A stretch of DNA of 42,609 nucleotides from Hyphomonas beringensis (GCF_000682755.1 NZ_AWFF01000041.1:1-42609), one strand, 5' to 3'. Positions 26,874 to 35,182 are shown, counted from the first letter of the stretch. Program-made: numbers and translations. Notes: generated from the sequence alone by a model not told the origin.

Positions 26874-27755
26874 ATGTCGAAGAAATGGGCCCTTGCCCTT
26901 CATGGCGGCGCCGGGCCGATCCCCGGTCAGGATTATTCCCTGCAGGAGGCCCATCTCGGCACCCTGCTGCGCAATGGTATGGAACGCCTTCATGGCGGTG
27001 AACCGGCGCTGGATGTGGTCGAGATGATGGTGCGCGGCCTGGAAGAATCCGGACTGTATCTGGCTGGCAAGGGCGCAAGCCCCAACACGCTGGGCAAGTA
27101 TGAACTGGACGCCGCCATCATGGATGGCCGCAACCGCACGGCTGGCGCCGTCGGCGCGCTGCACGGCTATCGCAACCCGATCAGCTGCGCCCGCCGCGTT
27201 ATGGAACACACACCCAACGTATTGCTGGTGGCCGATGGCGCCCGCCATCTGCTGAAAGACAGCGGCCTCGACATCATCGAAGACCCGGCCAGCTATTATG
27301 AGCCGATCGACGAAATGACGACACAGGACATGCTGAACCAGCCCAATCCGCCCGGCACGGTCGGCGCCGTTGCGCTGGACATCTATGGCGACCTGTCTGC
27401 CGCCACGTCCACCGCCGGGATCAGCGGCAAGACGCCGGGACGCCTCGGCGACACTCCCCTGCCCGGCGCAGGCACTTGGGCGGATGAACGCTGCGCGGTT
27501 TCCTGTACGGGCCTGGGCGAGTTCTTCATTCGCGCCAATGCCGCGGCAGATGTCTCTGCACGTATCCGCTATGGCGGCGCCAATCTTGAGGCTGCCGTGC
27601 AGGGCGCGCTGAATGATGTCAGCCATCTCGGCGGGTCAGGCGGCATGATCGCCGTCTCCGCAGAAGGCGAAATTACCGCCCTCTGGAACTCTTCCGGTTT
27701 GAAGCGCGCCATGGCAGACTCCGCGGGACGTTTCGAAGTAGGAACCTTCCTGTGA
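26874..27755 (+). CDS. iaaA: Isoaspartyl peptidase / L-asparaginase (Ntn hydrolase)
   Basis: The 293-residue enzyme cleaves beta-aspartyl dipeptides and asparagine after self-processing. ALALHGGAGPIPG opens the protein. The nucleophile Thr162 sits in PPGTVGAVALD; self-cleavage is expected just before it. STAGISGKTPGRLGDTPLPGAGTWAD near residue 180 is the substrate-binding segment, and GGSGGMI lies near 250. The GTG start of the next gene overlaps its stop, making it the first gene of a three-gene chain. It is divergent from the quinone oxidoreductase. Confidence 0.95.
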   Translation: MSKKWALALHGGAGPIPGQDYSLQEAHLGTLLRNGMERLHGGEPALDVVEMMVRGLEESGLYLAGKGASPNTLGKYELDAAIMDGRNRTAGAVGALHGYRNPISCARRVMEHTPNVLLVADGARHLLKDSGLDIIEDPASYYEPIDEMTTQDMLNQPNPPGTVGAVALDIYGDLSAATSTAGISGKTPGRLGDTPLPGAGTWADERCAVSCTGLGEFFIRANAAADVSARIRYGGANLEAAVQGALNDVSHLGGSGGMIAVSAEGEITALWNSSGLKRAMADSAGRFEVGTFL

Positions 27756-28075
27756 CCGCCATTGTGCTCTTCATTCTGCTTGGCCTCACCTGCTTTGCGC
27801 TGTTGCTGGCCCTGCAGATGCGCTGGCTGATTTCCACGGCACTGCGCCGCGGACTGGCCGACAAATTCGGCGGACAGTATACGGACCTGAAATATCGGCA
27901 GGGCGTTGCGGATGCAGGCCGACTGGTAGAGCATACCGAAGTCGCGACCTATCTGAACCAGACCTACCCCCAGCAGCTTTCGCATCTGCGGCTGGCGCGG
28001 AAAGTGTCTGTTCTCTCCCTGCCCATCATCATCGCCCTGCTGGTGATATTGAGGTTTGGACTGGAGGCATTCTGA
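27752..28075 (+). CDS. Small two-helix membrane protein, unknown
   Basis: The 107-residue protein starts with GTG overlapping the iaaA stop (GTGA) and ends one base into the next ATG (TGATG), so translation of all three genes is linked. A hydrophobic helix spans about residues 4-24 and another residues 88-104. The middle is charged (LADKFGGQYTDLKYRQGV) and probably cytoplasmic. No family is recognised. Its tight position between two other genes supports that it is real. Confidence 0.75.
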   Translation: MTAIVLFILLGLTCFALLLALQMRWLISTALRRGLADKFGGQYTDLKYRQGVADAGRLVEHTEVATYLNQTYPQQLSHLRLARKVSVLSLPIIIALLVILRFGLEAF

Positions 28076-28599
28076 TGCGTGGATATTTTGCAATCGGCTC
28101 GGAGCGGATCTCCAAGCCGATGAATCTTGGCGCGCTGATGCGCACGGCAAACGCCTTTGGCGCAAGCTTTGTGTTCTCCATCAATGCAGATCACCGTCTG
28201 CGCGCGGCCTATCAGGCAGACACATCGAAGACCGCTGGACAGGTCCCCTATTATCCGTGGGAAAATGCAGACGAGATGCAGCTTCCGCGCGGCTGCCAGA
28301 TGGTCGGCATCGAACTGACCGATGACGCAGTCATGTTGCCAACCTTTCGGCATCCTCCGCAGGCGGCCTATATTCTCGGCCCGGAAAAAGGGGATCTCTC
28401 GCCCGAAATCATCGCCAAGTGCGATCATGTCGTGAAGATCCCGACGAAATTCTGCATCAATGTCAGCCTTGCTGGCGCATTGGTGATGTATGATCGCCAC
28501 CTCTCCATGGGCGGCTATGCAACGCGGCCGATCATGCCTGGCGGAACGGGCGGCGATGGCAAGAGAACGGATTATGTGCCCGGCCGGGACCGCACCTGA
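28075..28599 (+). CDS. SpoU/TrmH-family RNA 2'-O-methyltransferase
   Basis: The 174-residue SPOUT enzyme has the three family motifs. These are NLGALMRTANAFGAS near residue 17, YILGPEKGDLS near 99 and INVSLAGALVMYDRH near 128, which form the knotted SAM-binding site. It lacks the N-terminal RNA-binding extension of larger members, resembling TrmL-size proteins, so tRNA is a plausible target. It is the third gene of the coupled iaaA operon. Confidence 0.88.
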   Translation: MRGYFAIGSERISKPMNLGALMRTANAFGASFVFSINADHRLRAAYQADTSKTAGQVPYYPWENADEMQLPRGCQMVGIELTDDAVMLPTFRHPPQAAYILGPEKGDLSPEIIAKCDHVVKIPTKFCINVSLAGALVMYDRHLSMGGYATRPIMPGGTGGDGKRTDYVPGRDRT

Positions 28600-28609
28600 C
28601 GCAGGCGGA

Positions 28610-29275
28610 CTACCGCCACAGCAGCCTCTGCACCAGCCCCATCACACCCGTAAACCTCAGGCCTGAATCCCTCACGGCCAGTGCATAGCAGATGCCGTCT
28701 GCATCCCCGACAGGCTGGTGAGTATCTTCAGGGCCGTTGATCGCCATGTCTCCGGGGCCGTAAGAGCCGGTCTCGTCTGTAAATCCTCCGGACACTACCA
28801 ATGTGAACTCCTGCCCGCCATGCGAGTGCCTCGGCACTCTGGCCCCGGGCTGAATACGGTAAAGTTCCACTTCCAGTTCGCTGCCAACATCCAGGCCAAG
28901 CCGTCTGATACCGGAGGCGAGAGTCTGCCAGCCCTTGTCACCATGCGCCGTCAGCGCAGGCTCGCGCAGCGGCTCCGGCAATTCGGAAAGTTCCGGTTCA
29001 TGCGGCAGGTGCGGTGCGGCGTGCATCGGCAGACCGCCTGCTTCCAGCTCATCGATCAGCGCCAGGGCGCGCGCCCCCGCATTGCGTGACATGGCAGCTG
29101 GCTGGTCGCGCTCCAGCATCAGGCCGGAAATCGTTTCCCCCACGGCCATTGCCTGACGCACTTGCGGGCGCAGCATGCTCTGCGTTTCCAGCAGCAGCGA
29201 GAAGGCCGGGTCCAGCCGTCCGGCCGCATAGGCAGAATAAAGCTCACCAAAGGCAGATGCAGCAGATGTCGGCAT
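28610..29275 (-). CDS. ChrR-like cupin anti-sigma factor lacking zinc ligands in its sigma-binding domain
   Basis: The 221-residue protein has the two-domain plan of ChrR, the zinc-dependent anti-sigma of Rhodobacter RpoE. The N-terminal part keeps the helical signature LYSAYAAGRLDPAFSLLLET. However, the residues that should be His and two Cys are replaced (Gln32, Arg36, Val39 by my alignment), and no early His is present. The C-terminal cupin keeps its metal ligands His150, His152, Glu156 and His186 (PRHSHGGQE, DTHQP). The gene is 24 bases downstream of the sigma gene. It probably inhibits that sigma factor without the N-terminal zinc. Confidence 0.85.
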   Translation of the reverse strand: MPTSAASAFGELYSAYAAGRLDPAFSLLLETQSMLRPQVRQAMAVGETISGLMLERDQPAAMSRNAGARALALIDELEAGGLPMHAAPHLPHEPELSELPEPLREPALTAHGDKGWQTLASGIRRLGLDVGSELEVELYRIQPGARVPRHSHGGQEFTLVVSGGFTDETGSYGPGDMAINGPEDTHQPVGDADGICYALAVRDSGLRFTGVMGLVQRLLWR

Positions 29276-29299
29276 CAGATGTCTCCTCGTCTGGTCAGT

Positions 29300-29890
29300 C
29301 TATGCATTGGCGGTATCCTCATCTAGCACGCCGCGCAGCCTGTCAAAGGCGCGCCGTATGCGTGATTTTACCGTTCCGAGTGGTAAATTGTAGGCCTCGG
29401 CAATTTCGGAATGCGACATGCCGTCATAAAAAGCGGCCTGTAACAACTGCAATTGGTCCGGCGGCAGCTTTTCCAGTTCCGCACGCACGGTCTGCTCTAT
29501 CTGCACGCGGTTGATCGTGTCTTCCGGTTTCTCGATCTCTGGCGGACGCAGCATAGGCTCTTCAGCGTCCAGGTCCGGACGGGTCACGCGCCGCAGCCTG
29601 TCGATCCGGCGGTTGCGCGCCACACGGAAGACCCAGGTAGAGACCGAGGCCAGCTTGCGATCATACTGTTCGGCCTTGCGCCAGACCGTTACCATCACGT
29701 CCTGCGCCAGGTCTTCTGCCTCAATATCGCTTGCGCCCAGGCGCAGCATGTAGCTCTTCAGGCGCGGGGCGTAAAAATCGAACAGCTCGGAGAACGAGTC
29801 ACGGCATTTGCTGCCAGCAATCCGCGCCATGCAGTCAGCATGATGCTCCCTGACAGCAGGAGAGATGGTACCTGTTGCAGTGTCGTTCAC
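29300..29890 (-). CDS. ECF RNA polymerase sigma factor (RpoE/ChrR-type)
   Basis: The 196-residue sigma-70 family factor has region 2 (FSELFDFYAPRLKSYMLRLG, EDLAQDVMVTVWRKA, STWVFRVARNRRIDRLRR) and region 4 (LEKLPPDQLQLLQAAFYDGM, SHSEIAEAYNLPLGTVKSRI). Start is GTG at 29890 with AAGGGA upstream. Paired with a ChrR-like gene it resembles the group that responds to singlet oxygen and organic peroxides. Its regulon cannot be read from this window. Confidence 0.93.
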   Translation of the reverse strand: MNDTATGTISPAVREHHADCMARIAGSKCRDSFSELFDFYAPRLKSYMLRLGASDIEAEDLAQDVMVTVWRKAEQYDRKLASVSTWVFRVARNRRIDRLRRVTRPDLDAEEPMLRPPEIEKPEDTINRVQIEQTVRAELEKLPPDQLQLLQAAFYDGMSHSEIAEAYNLPLGTVKSRIRRAFDRLRGVLDEDTANA

Positions 29891-30056
29891 AAAAGGTCCC
29901 TTAAATTACCTCTCATACAGTATCAGGTGGCCAGCACCCGAAGGCAACCTTGAACAGATAAACCTGTCGTGAATGGGTGCATAAACTGCGCGTCGTAGTT
30001 TGGCCTTAACTCTGTTCCAACTATCATTCGCGAAAGCTCCGGACTAAGGGAACGTA

Positions 30057-30578
30057 ATGGACATTCACATGCCGAAGATGAGCCGCAAAACGCTGATAGG
30101 TCTTGCTGTGGCAGCGGCCCTTGCTGCCCCTCTGGCCTCTGCCAGCCCGACGGCGATTGGCCGCTACAAGGACTGGTCCGTCTTCACCGATACCGCCAAT
30201 GGCGAAACCATCTGCTACGCCGCCACCCCCGCGACAGACAAGGCCCCGCGCGCGGCAGATCATGGCGAAGTCTGGTTCTATGTCACAAGCTGGAAATCCG
30301 GCCGCGCCCGCAACCAGCCGAGCCTCAAGGTCGGCTATGACCTGCGCGAGGATCTCGCCCCCAAGGCCAGCGTTGGCCGCTCCACTTGGGCGATGTTTGG
30401 CGTCGGCCGCGAAGCCTTTGCAGACGATTCAGACGATTCCCGCATCGTCTCTGCCCTGCGCAAGGGATCGGAACTGCGTGTAGAGGCCGTGTCAGCGCGC
30501 AACACACAAGTCGCCTATCATTTCTCTCTCAGCGGGTCTGCAGCGGCGATCGACAAGGCCGCCGCCATGTGCCGCTAA
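30057..30578 (+). CDS. Invasion-associated locus B (IalB) family protein
   Basis: The 173-residue secreted protein has a signal peptide to about residue 30 (LAAPLASA-SP). The IalB-type core follows: YKDWSVFTDTANGETICYAATPATDKAP near residue 37, VWFYVTSW, and a C-terminal AAAMCR. One internal and one terminal Cys could form a disulfide. The start at 30057 has AAGGGA upstream; later ATGs at 30069 and 30078 would still leave the signal. Family members occur in many free-living alphaproteobacteria; the periplasmic role is unknown. Confidence 0.85.
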   Translation: MDIHMPKMSRKTLIGLAVAAALAAPLASASPTAIGRYKDWSVFTDTANGETICYAATPATDKAPRAADHGEVWFYVTSWKSGRARNQPSLKVGYDLREDLAPKASVGRSTWAMFGVGREAFADDSDDSRIVSALRKGSELRVEAVSARNTQVAYHFSLSGSAAAIDKAAAMCR

Positions 30579-30660
30579 AGCGCGAGAGGACGCGGCAAGG
30601 ACCGACGACCTCCCCCCTACATGTCCCGGCGCATCCCTGCCGGGTGCGGCACGACCGAAC

Positions 30661-30694
30661 AAAAATATACCGGCGGTGAGGTCACCGCCGGTAT
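30661..30694 (-). terminator. Bidirectional terminator between the ialB and ompA-like genes
   Basis: A perfect 13-bp stem (ATACCGGCGGTGA, 30667-30679, with TCACCGCCGGTAT, 30682-30694) has a two-base loop. On the minus strand it is followed by a T run (complement of 30661-30665), so it mainly ends the OmpA-family transcript; on the plus strand the T-rich tail is weaker. Confidence 0.85.
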
Positions 30695-30735
30695 CTATTT
30701 CGCGTTTGAGACTCTCAAGGAAATCTCAGGTCAGC

Positions 30736-31386
30736 CTAGTAGTTATTGCCGTCTTGAGTGACAGGCGTCAGGATGATTTCCACGCGGCGGTTGGCTGCGC
30801 GGCCTGCTGCGGTGGAGTTATCCGCAATCGGCTGGGTCTCACCCATACCAACAGCCGCCAGACGCACAGGCGTGACGCCCTGGTTCACCAGATAGGTACG
30901 AACGGATTCAGCGCGGCGCTGGGACAGCTGCATATTGTAGTCATCCGGGCCGTCAGAGCTGGCATGACCAACAATATCCACAGCAGTAGACGGGTAGTCG
31001 ACCAGCGTCTGGGCCACTTCGTTCAGCGGACCGTAGAAGTTCGGCTGGATCGTCGCGCTATCGACGGAGAATGTGATGTTGGACGGCATGGTCAGCGCGA
31101 TCTGGTCGCCCTGGCGCTCAACGCCAATGCCTGTACCAGCGGTCTGCTGACGCAGACGGCGCTCTTGCTCGTCCATGTATTTGCCAACGCCGGCACCTGC
31201 AATGGCGCCTACAGCTGCACCGATAGCCGCGTTACGTGTGTCATCGCCGCCTGCCAAGGTACCAGCACCTGCGCCGAGGATCGCGCCGACACCTGCGCCT
31301 GTCAGGACGCGCTGGCTCGGGCCGGTTTCACAGGCCGGAAGGGCAATAAGGGGAAGCGCTAGCAGCGCATAGGAAAGGCGTTTCAT
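30736..31386 (-). CDS. OmpA-family lipoprotein with glycine-zipper segment
   Basis: The 216-residue protein has a lipoprotein signal (LIALPAC, Cys19). A Gly/Ala-rich zipper follows (GVGAILGAGAGTLAGG and IGAAVGAIAGAGVGKYMDE, residues about 33-72), then an OmpA C-terminal peptidoglycan-binding domain (VDIVGHASSDGPDDYNMQLS, QRRAESVRTYL, AANRRVEI). The layout matches YiaD-like lipoproteins that tether the outer membrane to the cell wall. Its own terminator lies about 40 bases downstream. Confidence 0.93.
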   Translation of the reverse strand: MKRLSYALLALPLIALPACETGPSQRVLTGAGVGAILGAGAGTLAGGDDTRNAAIGAAVGAIAGAGVGKYMDEQERRLRQQTAGTGIGVERQGDQIALTMPSNITFSVDSATIQPNFYGPLNEVAQTLVDYPSTAVDIVGHASSDGPDDYNMQLSQRRAESVRTYLVNQGVTPVRLAAVGMGETQPIADNSTAAGRAANRRVEIILTPVTQDGNNY

Positions 31387-31560
31387 GTCATCAGCTCCTT
31401 TGACAAAGGACAGCCCAGTATTGGGCGCGCGATAATAACGCGCAAACGCTGTTTCCGTTCCTGCCGTGGCGAAACAAAGGCAGCCACATTAACTCGTCGT
31501 AACCCATGCCTGCAGACGGTAATTCCTTGAAAGCTTTCTACATGTTATAGGCGCTGCAAC

Positions 31561-32721
31561 ATGAAAATCGAACTTGATCTCTCCCGGCGCGCAGATGCGA
31601 CGCCTGCGCAAGCCCGCTCTCTCGCCGGCATGTCCCTCCCTGCCCTGAAGGCGGAGATGGAGGCACTTGGCCTTGAGCCCAAGAAAGCCGGCATGCGCGC
31701 CAAGCAGCTGCGCCGCTGGATGCACCATTTCGGCGTGCAGGATTTCTCCGGCATGACGGACATCGCCAAGGAGTTGCGTGCCCGGCTGGAGGAGACTTTC
31801 GTCCTCACCCGCCCGGAAATCACAGACCATCAGGTTTCGCGGGACGGCACCCAGAAATGGCTGACGCGCTTCGGCCCCGGCATCGAAGGCGAAAGCGTCT
31901 TCATCCCTGATGTCGGCAAGGCGGGCGCGCTGTGCGTATCCAGCCAGGTAGGCTGCACGCTGAACTGCACCTTCTGCCACACAGGCACACAGAAACTCGT
32001 CCGCAATCTGACGGCACAGGAAATCGTTGCGCAGGTTCTGATCGCGCGGGACGGCCTTGGCGAATGGCCAACCTCGACCGAGAACCGCAAGCTGACGAAT
32101 ATCGTCTTCATGGGCATGGGCGAACCGCTCTACAATCTGGATAATGTGGCCGAGGCGATCGACACGATTTCCGACGGAGACGGCATGGCCATCGGCCGCC
32201 GCCGCATCACGGTCTCCACGGCGGGCGTTGCACCCAAGATCCCGGAACTTGGCCAGCGCACCAATGCTGCCCTCGCCATTTCCCTGCACGCAACGAATGA
32301 TGATCTGCGCAACGAGATCGTACCGATCAATCGCAAATACGATCTGCAAATGCTGTTCGATGCGATCCGCGCCTATCCGGACCTTGGCAATTCCAAGCGC
32401 GTGACGTTTGAATATGTGATGCTGAAGGGCGTCAACGACTCTCTGGCCGAAGCGCGAGACCTTGTCCGCCTGCTGAAGGGCGTGCCGTCCAAGATCAATC
32501 TGATCCCGTTCAATCCGTGGCCGGGCAGCCCATATGAATGCTCTGACTGGGCAACGATTGAATCCTTCGCCGAAGTATTGAACCGGGCGGGCTATGCATC
32601 CCCCATCCGCACACCGCGCGGGCGTGACATTCTCGCCGCCTGCGGACAATTGCGCTCCGAAAGCGTCAAGAAATCCGCCGCCGAAAAACGCCGCGAAGCG
32701 CTGGAAGCCCAGTCAGAATAA
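31561..32721 (+). CDS. rlmN: Dual-specificity RNA methyltransferase RlmN
   Basis: The 386-residue radical-SAM enzyme methylates C2 of A2503 in 23S rRNA and A37 in some tRNAs. The cluster cysteines are Cys132, Cys136 and Cys139 in [12 protein letters not shown]. The [10 protein letters not shown] segment lies near residue 184, [11 protein letters not shown] near 240, and the catalytic Cys361 in ILAACGQL near the end. A methyl-accepting partner is also expected in the motif set, so the enzyme looks active. A symmetrical hairpin follows four bases after the stop. Confidence 0.97.
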   Translation: MKIELDLSRRADATPAQARSLAGMSLPALKAEMEALGLEPKKAGMRAKQLRRWMHHFGVQDFSGMTDIAKELRARLEETFVLTRPEITDHQVSRDGTQKWLTRFGPGIEGESVFIPDVGKAGALCVSSQVGCTLNCTFCHTGTQKLVRNLTAQEIVAQVLIARDGLGEWPTSTENRKLTNIVFMGMGEPLYNLDNVAEAIDTISDGDGMAIGRRRITVSTAGVAPKIPELGQRTNAALAISLHATNDDLRNEIVPINRKYDLQMLFDAIRAYPDLGNSKRVTFEYVMLKGVNDSLAEARDLVRLLKGVPSKINLIPFNPWPGSPYECSDWATIESFAEVLNRAGYASPIRTPRGRDILAACGQLRSESVKKSAAEKRREALEAQSE

Positions 32722-32724
32722 AAG

Positions 32725-32746
32725 AAGGGGAGACATGTCTCCCCTT
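32725..32746. terminator. Perfect palindrome after rlmN, terminator-like
   Basis: AAGGGGAGACA directly followed by TGTCTCCCCTT forms a perfect 22-base palindrome between the convergent rlmN and padR ends. There is no T run on either side, so intrinsic termination would be weak. An mRNA-stabilising or cruciform role is also possible. Confidence 0.55.
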
Positions 32747-32780
32747 CCCTTCGGCCTATCTGAAACACGCCGCCACGAAC

Positions 32781-33407
32781 CTACACATCGTCCAGCTTGC
32801 TGATGCGGTCCTGCGCATCGGAGAGGATGTCTGTAATCGCTTTTCGGCGATCCACGTCTGCGTGATTGGCGCGCAGAGACTGGATCACGGAGTGGCGCAA
32901 GCGTAACATGGCCTCGCGCACATCTTCGGGGTCTTCCGGTCGCTCGCTATCCTGCAATTCAGCCAGCCGTGCCTCGATGCGATCAAGCGCCTCGGCTTCG
33001 GCGACCATTTCATTACGACCATCATCTGTCAGGCTAAACGACCTTTTCTGGCCATCTGGCTGAACCTCTACGAGCCCCTGATCCAAGAGAGCTTCCAAGG
33101 CAGGATAAATCACCCCTGGGCTGGGCACATAAGCGCCCCCCGTGCGGGCCTCAATCTCTCGTATCAGGTCATAGCCGTGGCGGGCCTCATCCGAGACAAG
33201 CTTGAGGATCAACAGGCGCAAATCCCCGTGATCCAGCGCTCGGCGCCGTGCACCCTGGCCTCTTCTACCGGGCCCGCGGCCTCTTCCATGACCTTTTCCG
33301 TGTCCTCGACGCATGCGCCATCCGCCTCCCCGAAACTCGTCGTGTCGTTCATCACCACAGCCCCATTTGGCGCCGCAGTCTTTCTTATATCGTTTCTGAT
33401 ACATCAT
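32781..33407 (-). CDS. PadR-family transcriptional regulator
   Basis: The 208-residue protein has a PadR winged-helix domain: LDHGDLRLLILKLVSDEARH, GYDLIREIEARTGGAYVPSP and GVIYPALEALLDQGLVEVQP. A helical dimerisation tail (about 130-208) follows. The first 58 residues are an unusual tail rich in Gly, Arg and His (GHGKGHGRGRGPGRRG), common in this alphaproteobacterial subgroup and possibly a metal or DNA contact. The ATG at 33407 follows AAAGGAG. Three GATATATC palindromes lie immediately upstream, the first overlapping the ribosome-binding site, indicating autorepression. Confidence 0.92.
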   Translation of the reverse strand: MMYQKRYKKDCGAKWGCGDERHDEFRGGGWRMRRGHGKGHGRGRGPGRRGQGARRRALDHGDLRLLILKLVSDEARHGYDLIREIEARTGGAYVPSPGVIYPALEALLDQGLVEVQPDGQKRSFSLTDDGRNEMVAEAEALDRIEARLAELQDSERPEDPEDVREAMLRLRHSVIQSLRANHADVDRRKAITDILSDAQDRISKLDDV

Positions 33408-33416
33408 GATGTCTCC

Positions 33417-33483
33417 TTTCGATATATCTGAAACTGCATATAAATTCGATATATCGAAATTGCAAGTATAGATATATCGAAAA
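33417..33483. promoter_or_regulatory. PadR operator array (three GATATATC palindromes)
   Basis: Three copies of the core GATATATC occur at 33421-33428, 33448-33455 and 33471-33478, with centres 27 and 23 bases apart. The middle copy extends to the perfect palindrome TTCGATATATCGAA (33445-33458). The others are one-sided matches. The array lies between the divergent padR gene and the glycosidase gene and overlaps the padR ribosome-binding site. Confidence 0.75.
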
Positions 33484-33558
33484 TTTCACGCACTCTGCCC
33501 CCTATTAGGTGAAAGAGTCTGTTGGCCACTTAGTCTCTACACGGGTAGATATAGTCTC

Positions 33559-34317
33559 ATGCGCTTCTGTCTCGCCGCCATATTCACTGCATTCTGCTTG
33601 CTACCGGCCTGCGCCCGCGCGGAAACAGAAAAGCCCTGCGCGACTGTCATACATCTCGACCAGCCCTATACCGTCTGCGCCTTTGAAACAGGCAGCAATA
33701 TTCGCCTCTGGCATACCGGCCCGGACGCAGAACTCTTCGGCCAGTTCGACACGCTGGCATCCCACCTCGCAGAGTCCGGCGAAACCCTGGTCTTCGCGAT
33801 GAACGCCGGCATGTACCATCAGGACCGCCGCCCGGTCGGCCTTTACATAGAGGATGGCGAGCAGACCGCCGCGCTGGTCACGCGTGAGGGGCCCGGAAAT
33901 TTCGGCATGCTGCCGAACGGCGTGTTCTGGGTGGATGCCAACGGCGCGGCGCATGTGACCGAGACGCTCGCTTATGAAAGTCTCGCGCCGCAGGCACGCT
34001 TTGCCACCCAGTCCGGCCCGATGCTGGTGATAGACGGCGAACTCCACCCCCGCTTCAATGAAGACGGCCCCAGCCGCAAGCGCCGCAACGGGGTCGGCGT
34101 CAGCGCGGATGGCCAGACGGTGTATTTCGCGATCAGCGATGTGCCGGTAAACTTCTACAGCTTCGCCACCCTGTTCCGGGATGAACTTGGCACGCCGAAT
34201 GCGCTCTATCTGGATGGCTATGTGTCAAAGCTCTACGCGCCGCATCTGGGGCGCAATGAAACCGGCCTGGACATGGGCCCCATCATTGGGGTCACAATGC
34301 CTCAAAAGCCGGACTGA
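33559..34317 (+). CDS. Phosphodiester glycosidase family protein (NAGPA/DUF2233)
   Basis: The 252-residue secreted protein starts with a signal (FCLLPACARA), which could be cut by signal peptidase I or II. The phosphodiester glycosidase core follows: ETLVFAMNAGMYHQDRRPVG near residue 75, GPGNFGMLPNGVFWVD near 111, FATQSGPMLVIDGELHPRF near 148 and the RRNGVGVSADGQTVYFAISD segment near 174. The C-terminal NALYLDGYVSKLY resembles the usual N-x-DGG-x-S motif, with Tyr in place of the second Gly. Family enzymes release sugars from phosphodiesters. It is divergent from padR across the operator array. Confidence 0.88.
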   Translation: MRFCLAAIFTAFCLLPACARAETEKPCATVIHLDQPYTVCAFETGSNIRLWHTGPDAELFGQFDTLASHLAESGETLVFAMNAGMYHQDRRPVGLYIEDGEQTAALVTREGPGNFGMLPNGVFWVDANGAAHVTETLAYESLAPQARFATQSGPMLVIDGELHPRFNEDGPSRKRRNGVGVSADGQTVYFAISDVPVNFYSFATLFRDELGTPNALYLDGYVSKLYAPHLGRNETGLDMGPIIGVTMPQKPD

Positions 34318-34466
34318 TCCTGCCGCCTCAGACATGGCAGACTCACAGCGGTTCTAACAGACCGCTAGCAAGCGGGCGTTCTGGTCACAATTCCTCTCGG
34401 CCTTGTTGCCATCGTGATGGGGGCTATTTAGCCTCTAGGATGCAAAACACGAAAAGGACACGCCGC

Positions 34467-34823
34467 ATGTCTGCTGGACCGCTCACCCTCTATGGCCTGA
34501 AAAATTGCGATACCTGCAAGAAAGCTCTGAACGCACTGGATGCGGCAGACCGCGAAACCGCCTTCGTAGACATTCGCGAGGAGGCCGATCTCCAGCGTCT
34601 CGTGCCGGCATGGCTGAAGGCGGTTGGCGCGGAAAAGCTGGTCAACAAACGCTCCACGACCTGGCGCAACCTGTCAGACGATGAGAAATCAGAGGCGCTG
34701 GGCTCAGGCGCAAAAAACGTGCTGATGGCCAACCCGACCCTGATCAAGCGCCCGGTGATCGATACAGGATCGGAAATTCTGGTCGGTTGGGACAGCGGCA
34801 CCCAGCAGGCCCTGCAAGCATGA
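34467..34823 (+). CDS. ArsC/Spx-family thioredoxin-fold protein (YffB-like)
   Basis: The 118-residue protein has the ArsC-fold start LTLYGLKNCDTCKKALNALD with a CxxC pair (Cys14, Cys17). Near the end come ANPTLIKRPVID and ILVGWDS. This matches the YffB/Spx-like branch rather than a proven arsenate reductase. Start at 34467 has AAGGA nine bases upstream. It overlaps the next gene by four bases. Confidence 0.9.
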   Translation: MSAGPLTLYGLKNCDTCKKALNALDAADRETAFVDIREEADLQRLVPAWLKAVGAEKLVNKRSTTWRNLSDDEKSEALGSGAKNVLMANPTLIKRPVIDTGSEILVGWDSGTQQALQA

Positions 34824-35182
34824 CGCTGGAGGACTACAATGCCTATTGTGGCTCCCTCCCCCATACCACGCATGTCGTGCAATGGGGGGAGTCGCATGTC
34901 TGGAAGATTGGCGGCAAGGTCTTCGCCATGGGCACACCAAATGGCAAACAGCTCGCCGCCTGCACGTTCAAGGTCCGCCCGATCAGCTTTCACATCCTGA
35001 AGGAACAGCCCGGCTGCCAGGGCGCGCCCTATCTTGCCTCACGCGGCATGAAGTGGATCCAGCGCTTTTCGGATGAGACGCTCTCAGACCAGGATCTGAA
35101 AGATTATCTCGCCGAATCCTACCGGCTCGTCGGCGCAGGCCTCAGCAAAAAGGCCCAGCGGGAACTCGGCCTGCTGCCTTAG
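34820..35182 (+). CDS. MmcQ/YjbR family protein
   Basis: The 120-residue protein has the MmcQ/YjbR pattern: TLEDYNAYCGSLPHTTHVVQ, VWKIGGKVFAMG, ISFHILKEQPGC and a C-terminal YLAESYRLVGAGLSKKAQRE. The fold is a double-wing type proposed to bind DNA. Start at 34820 overlaps the ArsC-like gene by four bases (ATGA), so they form one transcript. Specific function unknown. Confidence 0.9.
   Translation: MTLEDYNAYCGSLPHTTHVVQWGESHVWKIGGKVFAMGTPNGKQLAACTFKVRPISFHILKEQPGCQGAPYLASRGMKWIQRFSDETLSDQDLKDYLAESYRLVGAGLSKKAQRELGLLP

Noticed and set aside
26778..27626. N-terminal extension of the quinone oxidoreductase frame
   Set aside because: The extension is antisense to the isoaspartyl peptidase gene and the family begins at MKAVL (26777).
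29898..29925. TGATAC-N16-TAAGGG as an autoregulated RpoE-type promoter before the ECF sigma gene
   Set aside because: As I recall the RpoE promoter it is TGATCC-N18-TAAGA; here the spacing is two bases short and the -10 would overlap the ribosome site, leaving almost no leader.
34347..34366. AGCGGT-N8-ACCGCT hairpin after the glycosidase gene as a terminator
   Set aside because: The stem is six bases and no T run follows, so chance is likely.
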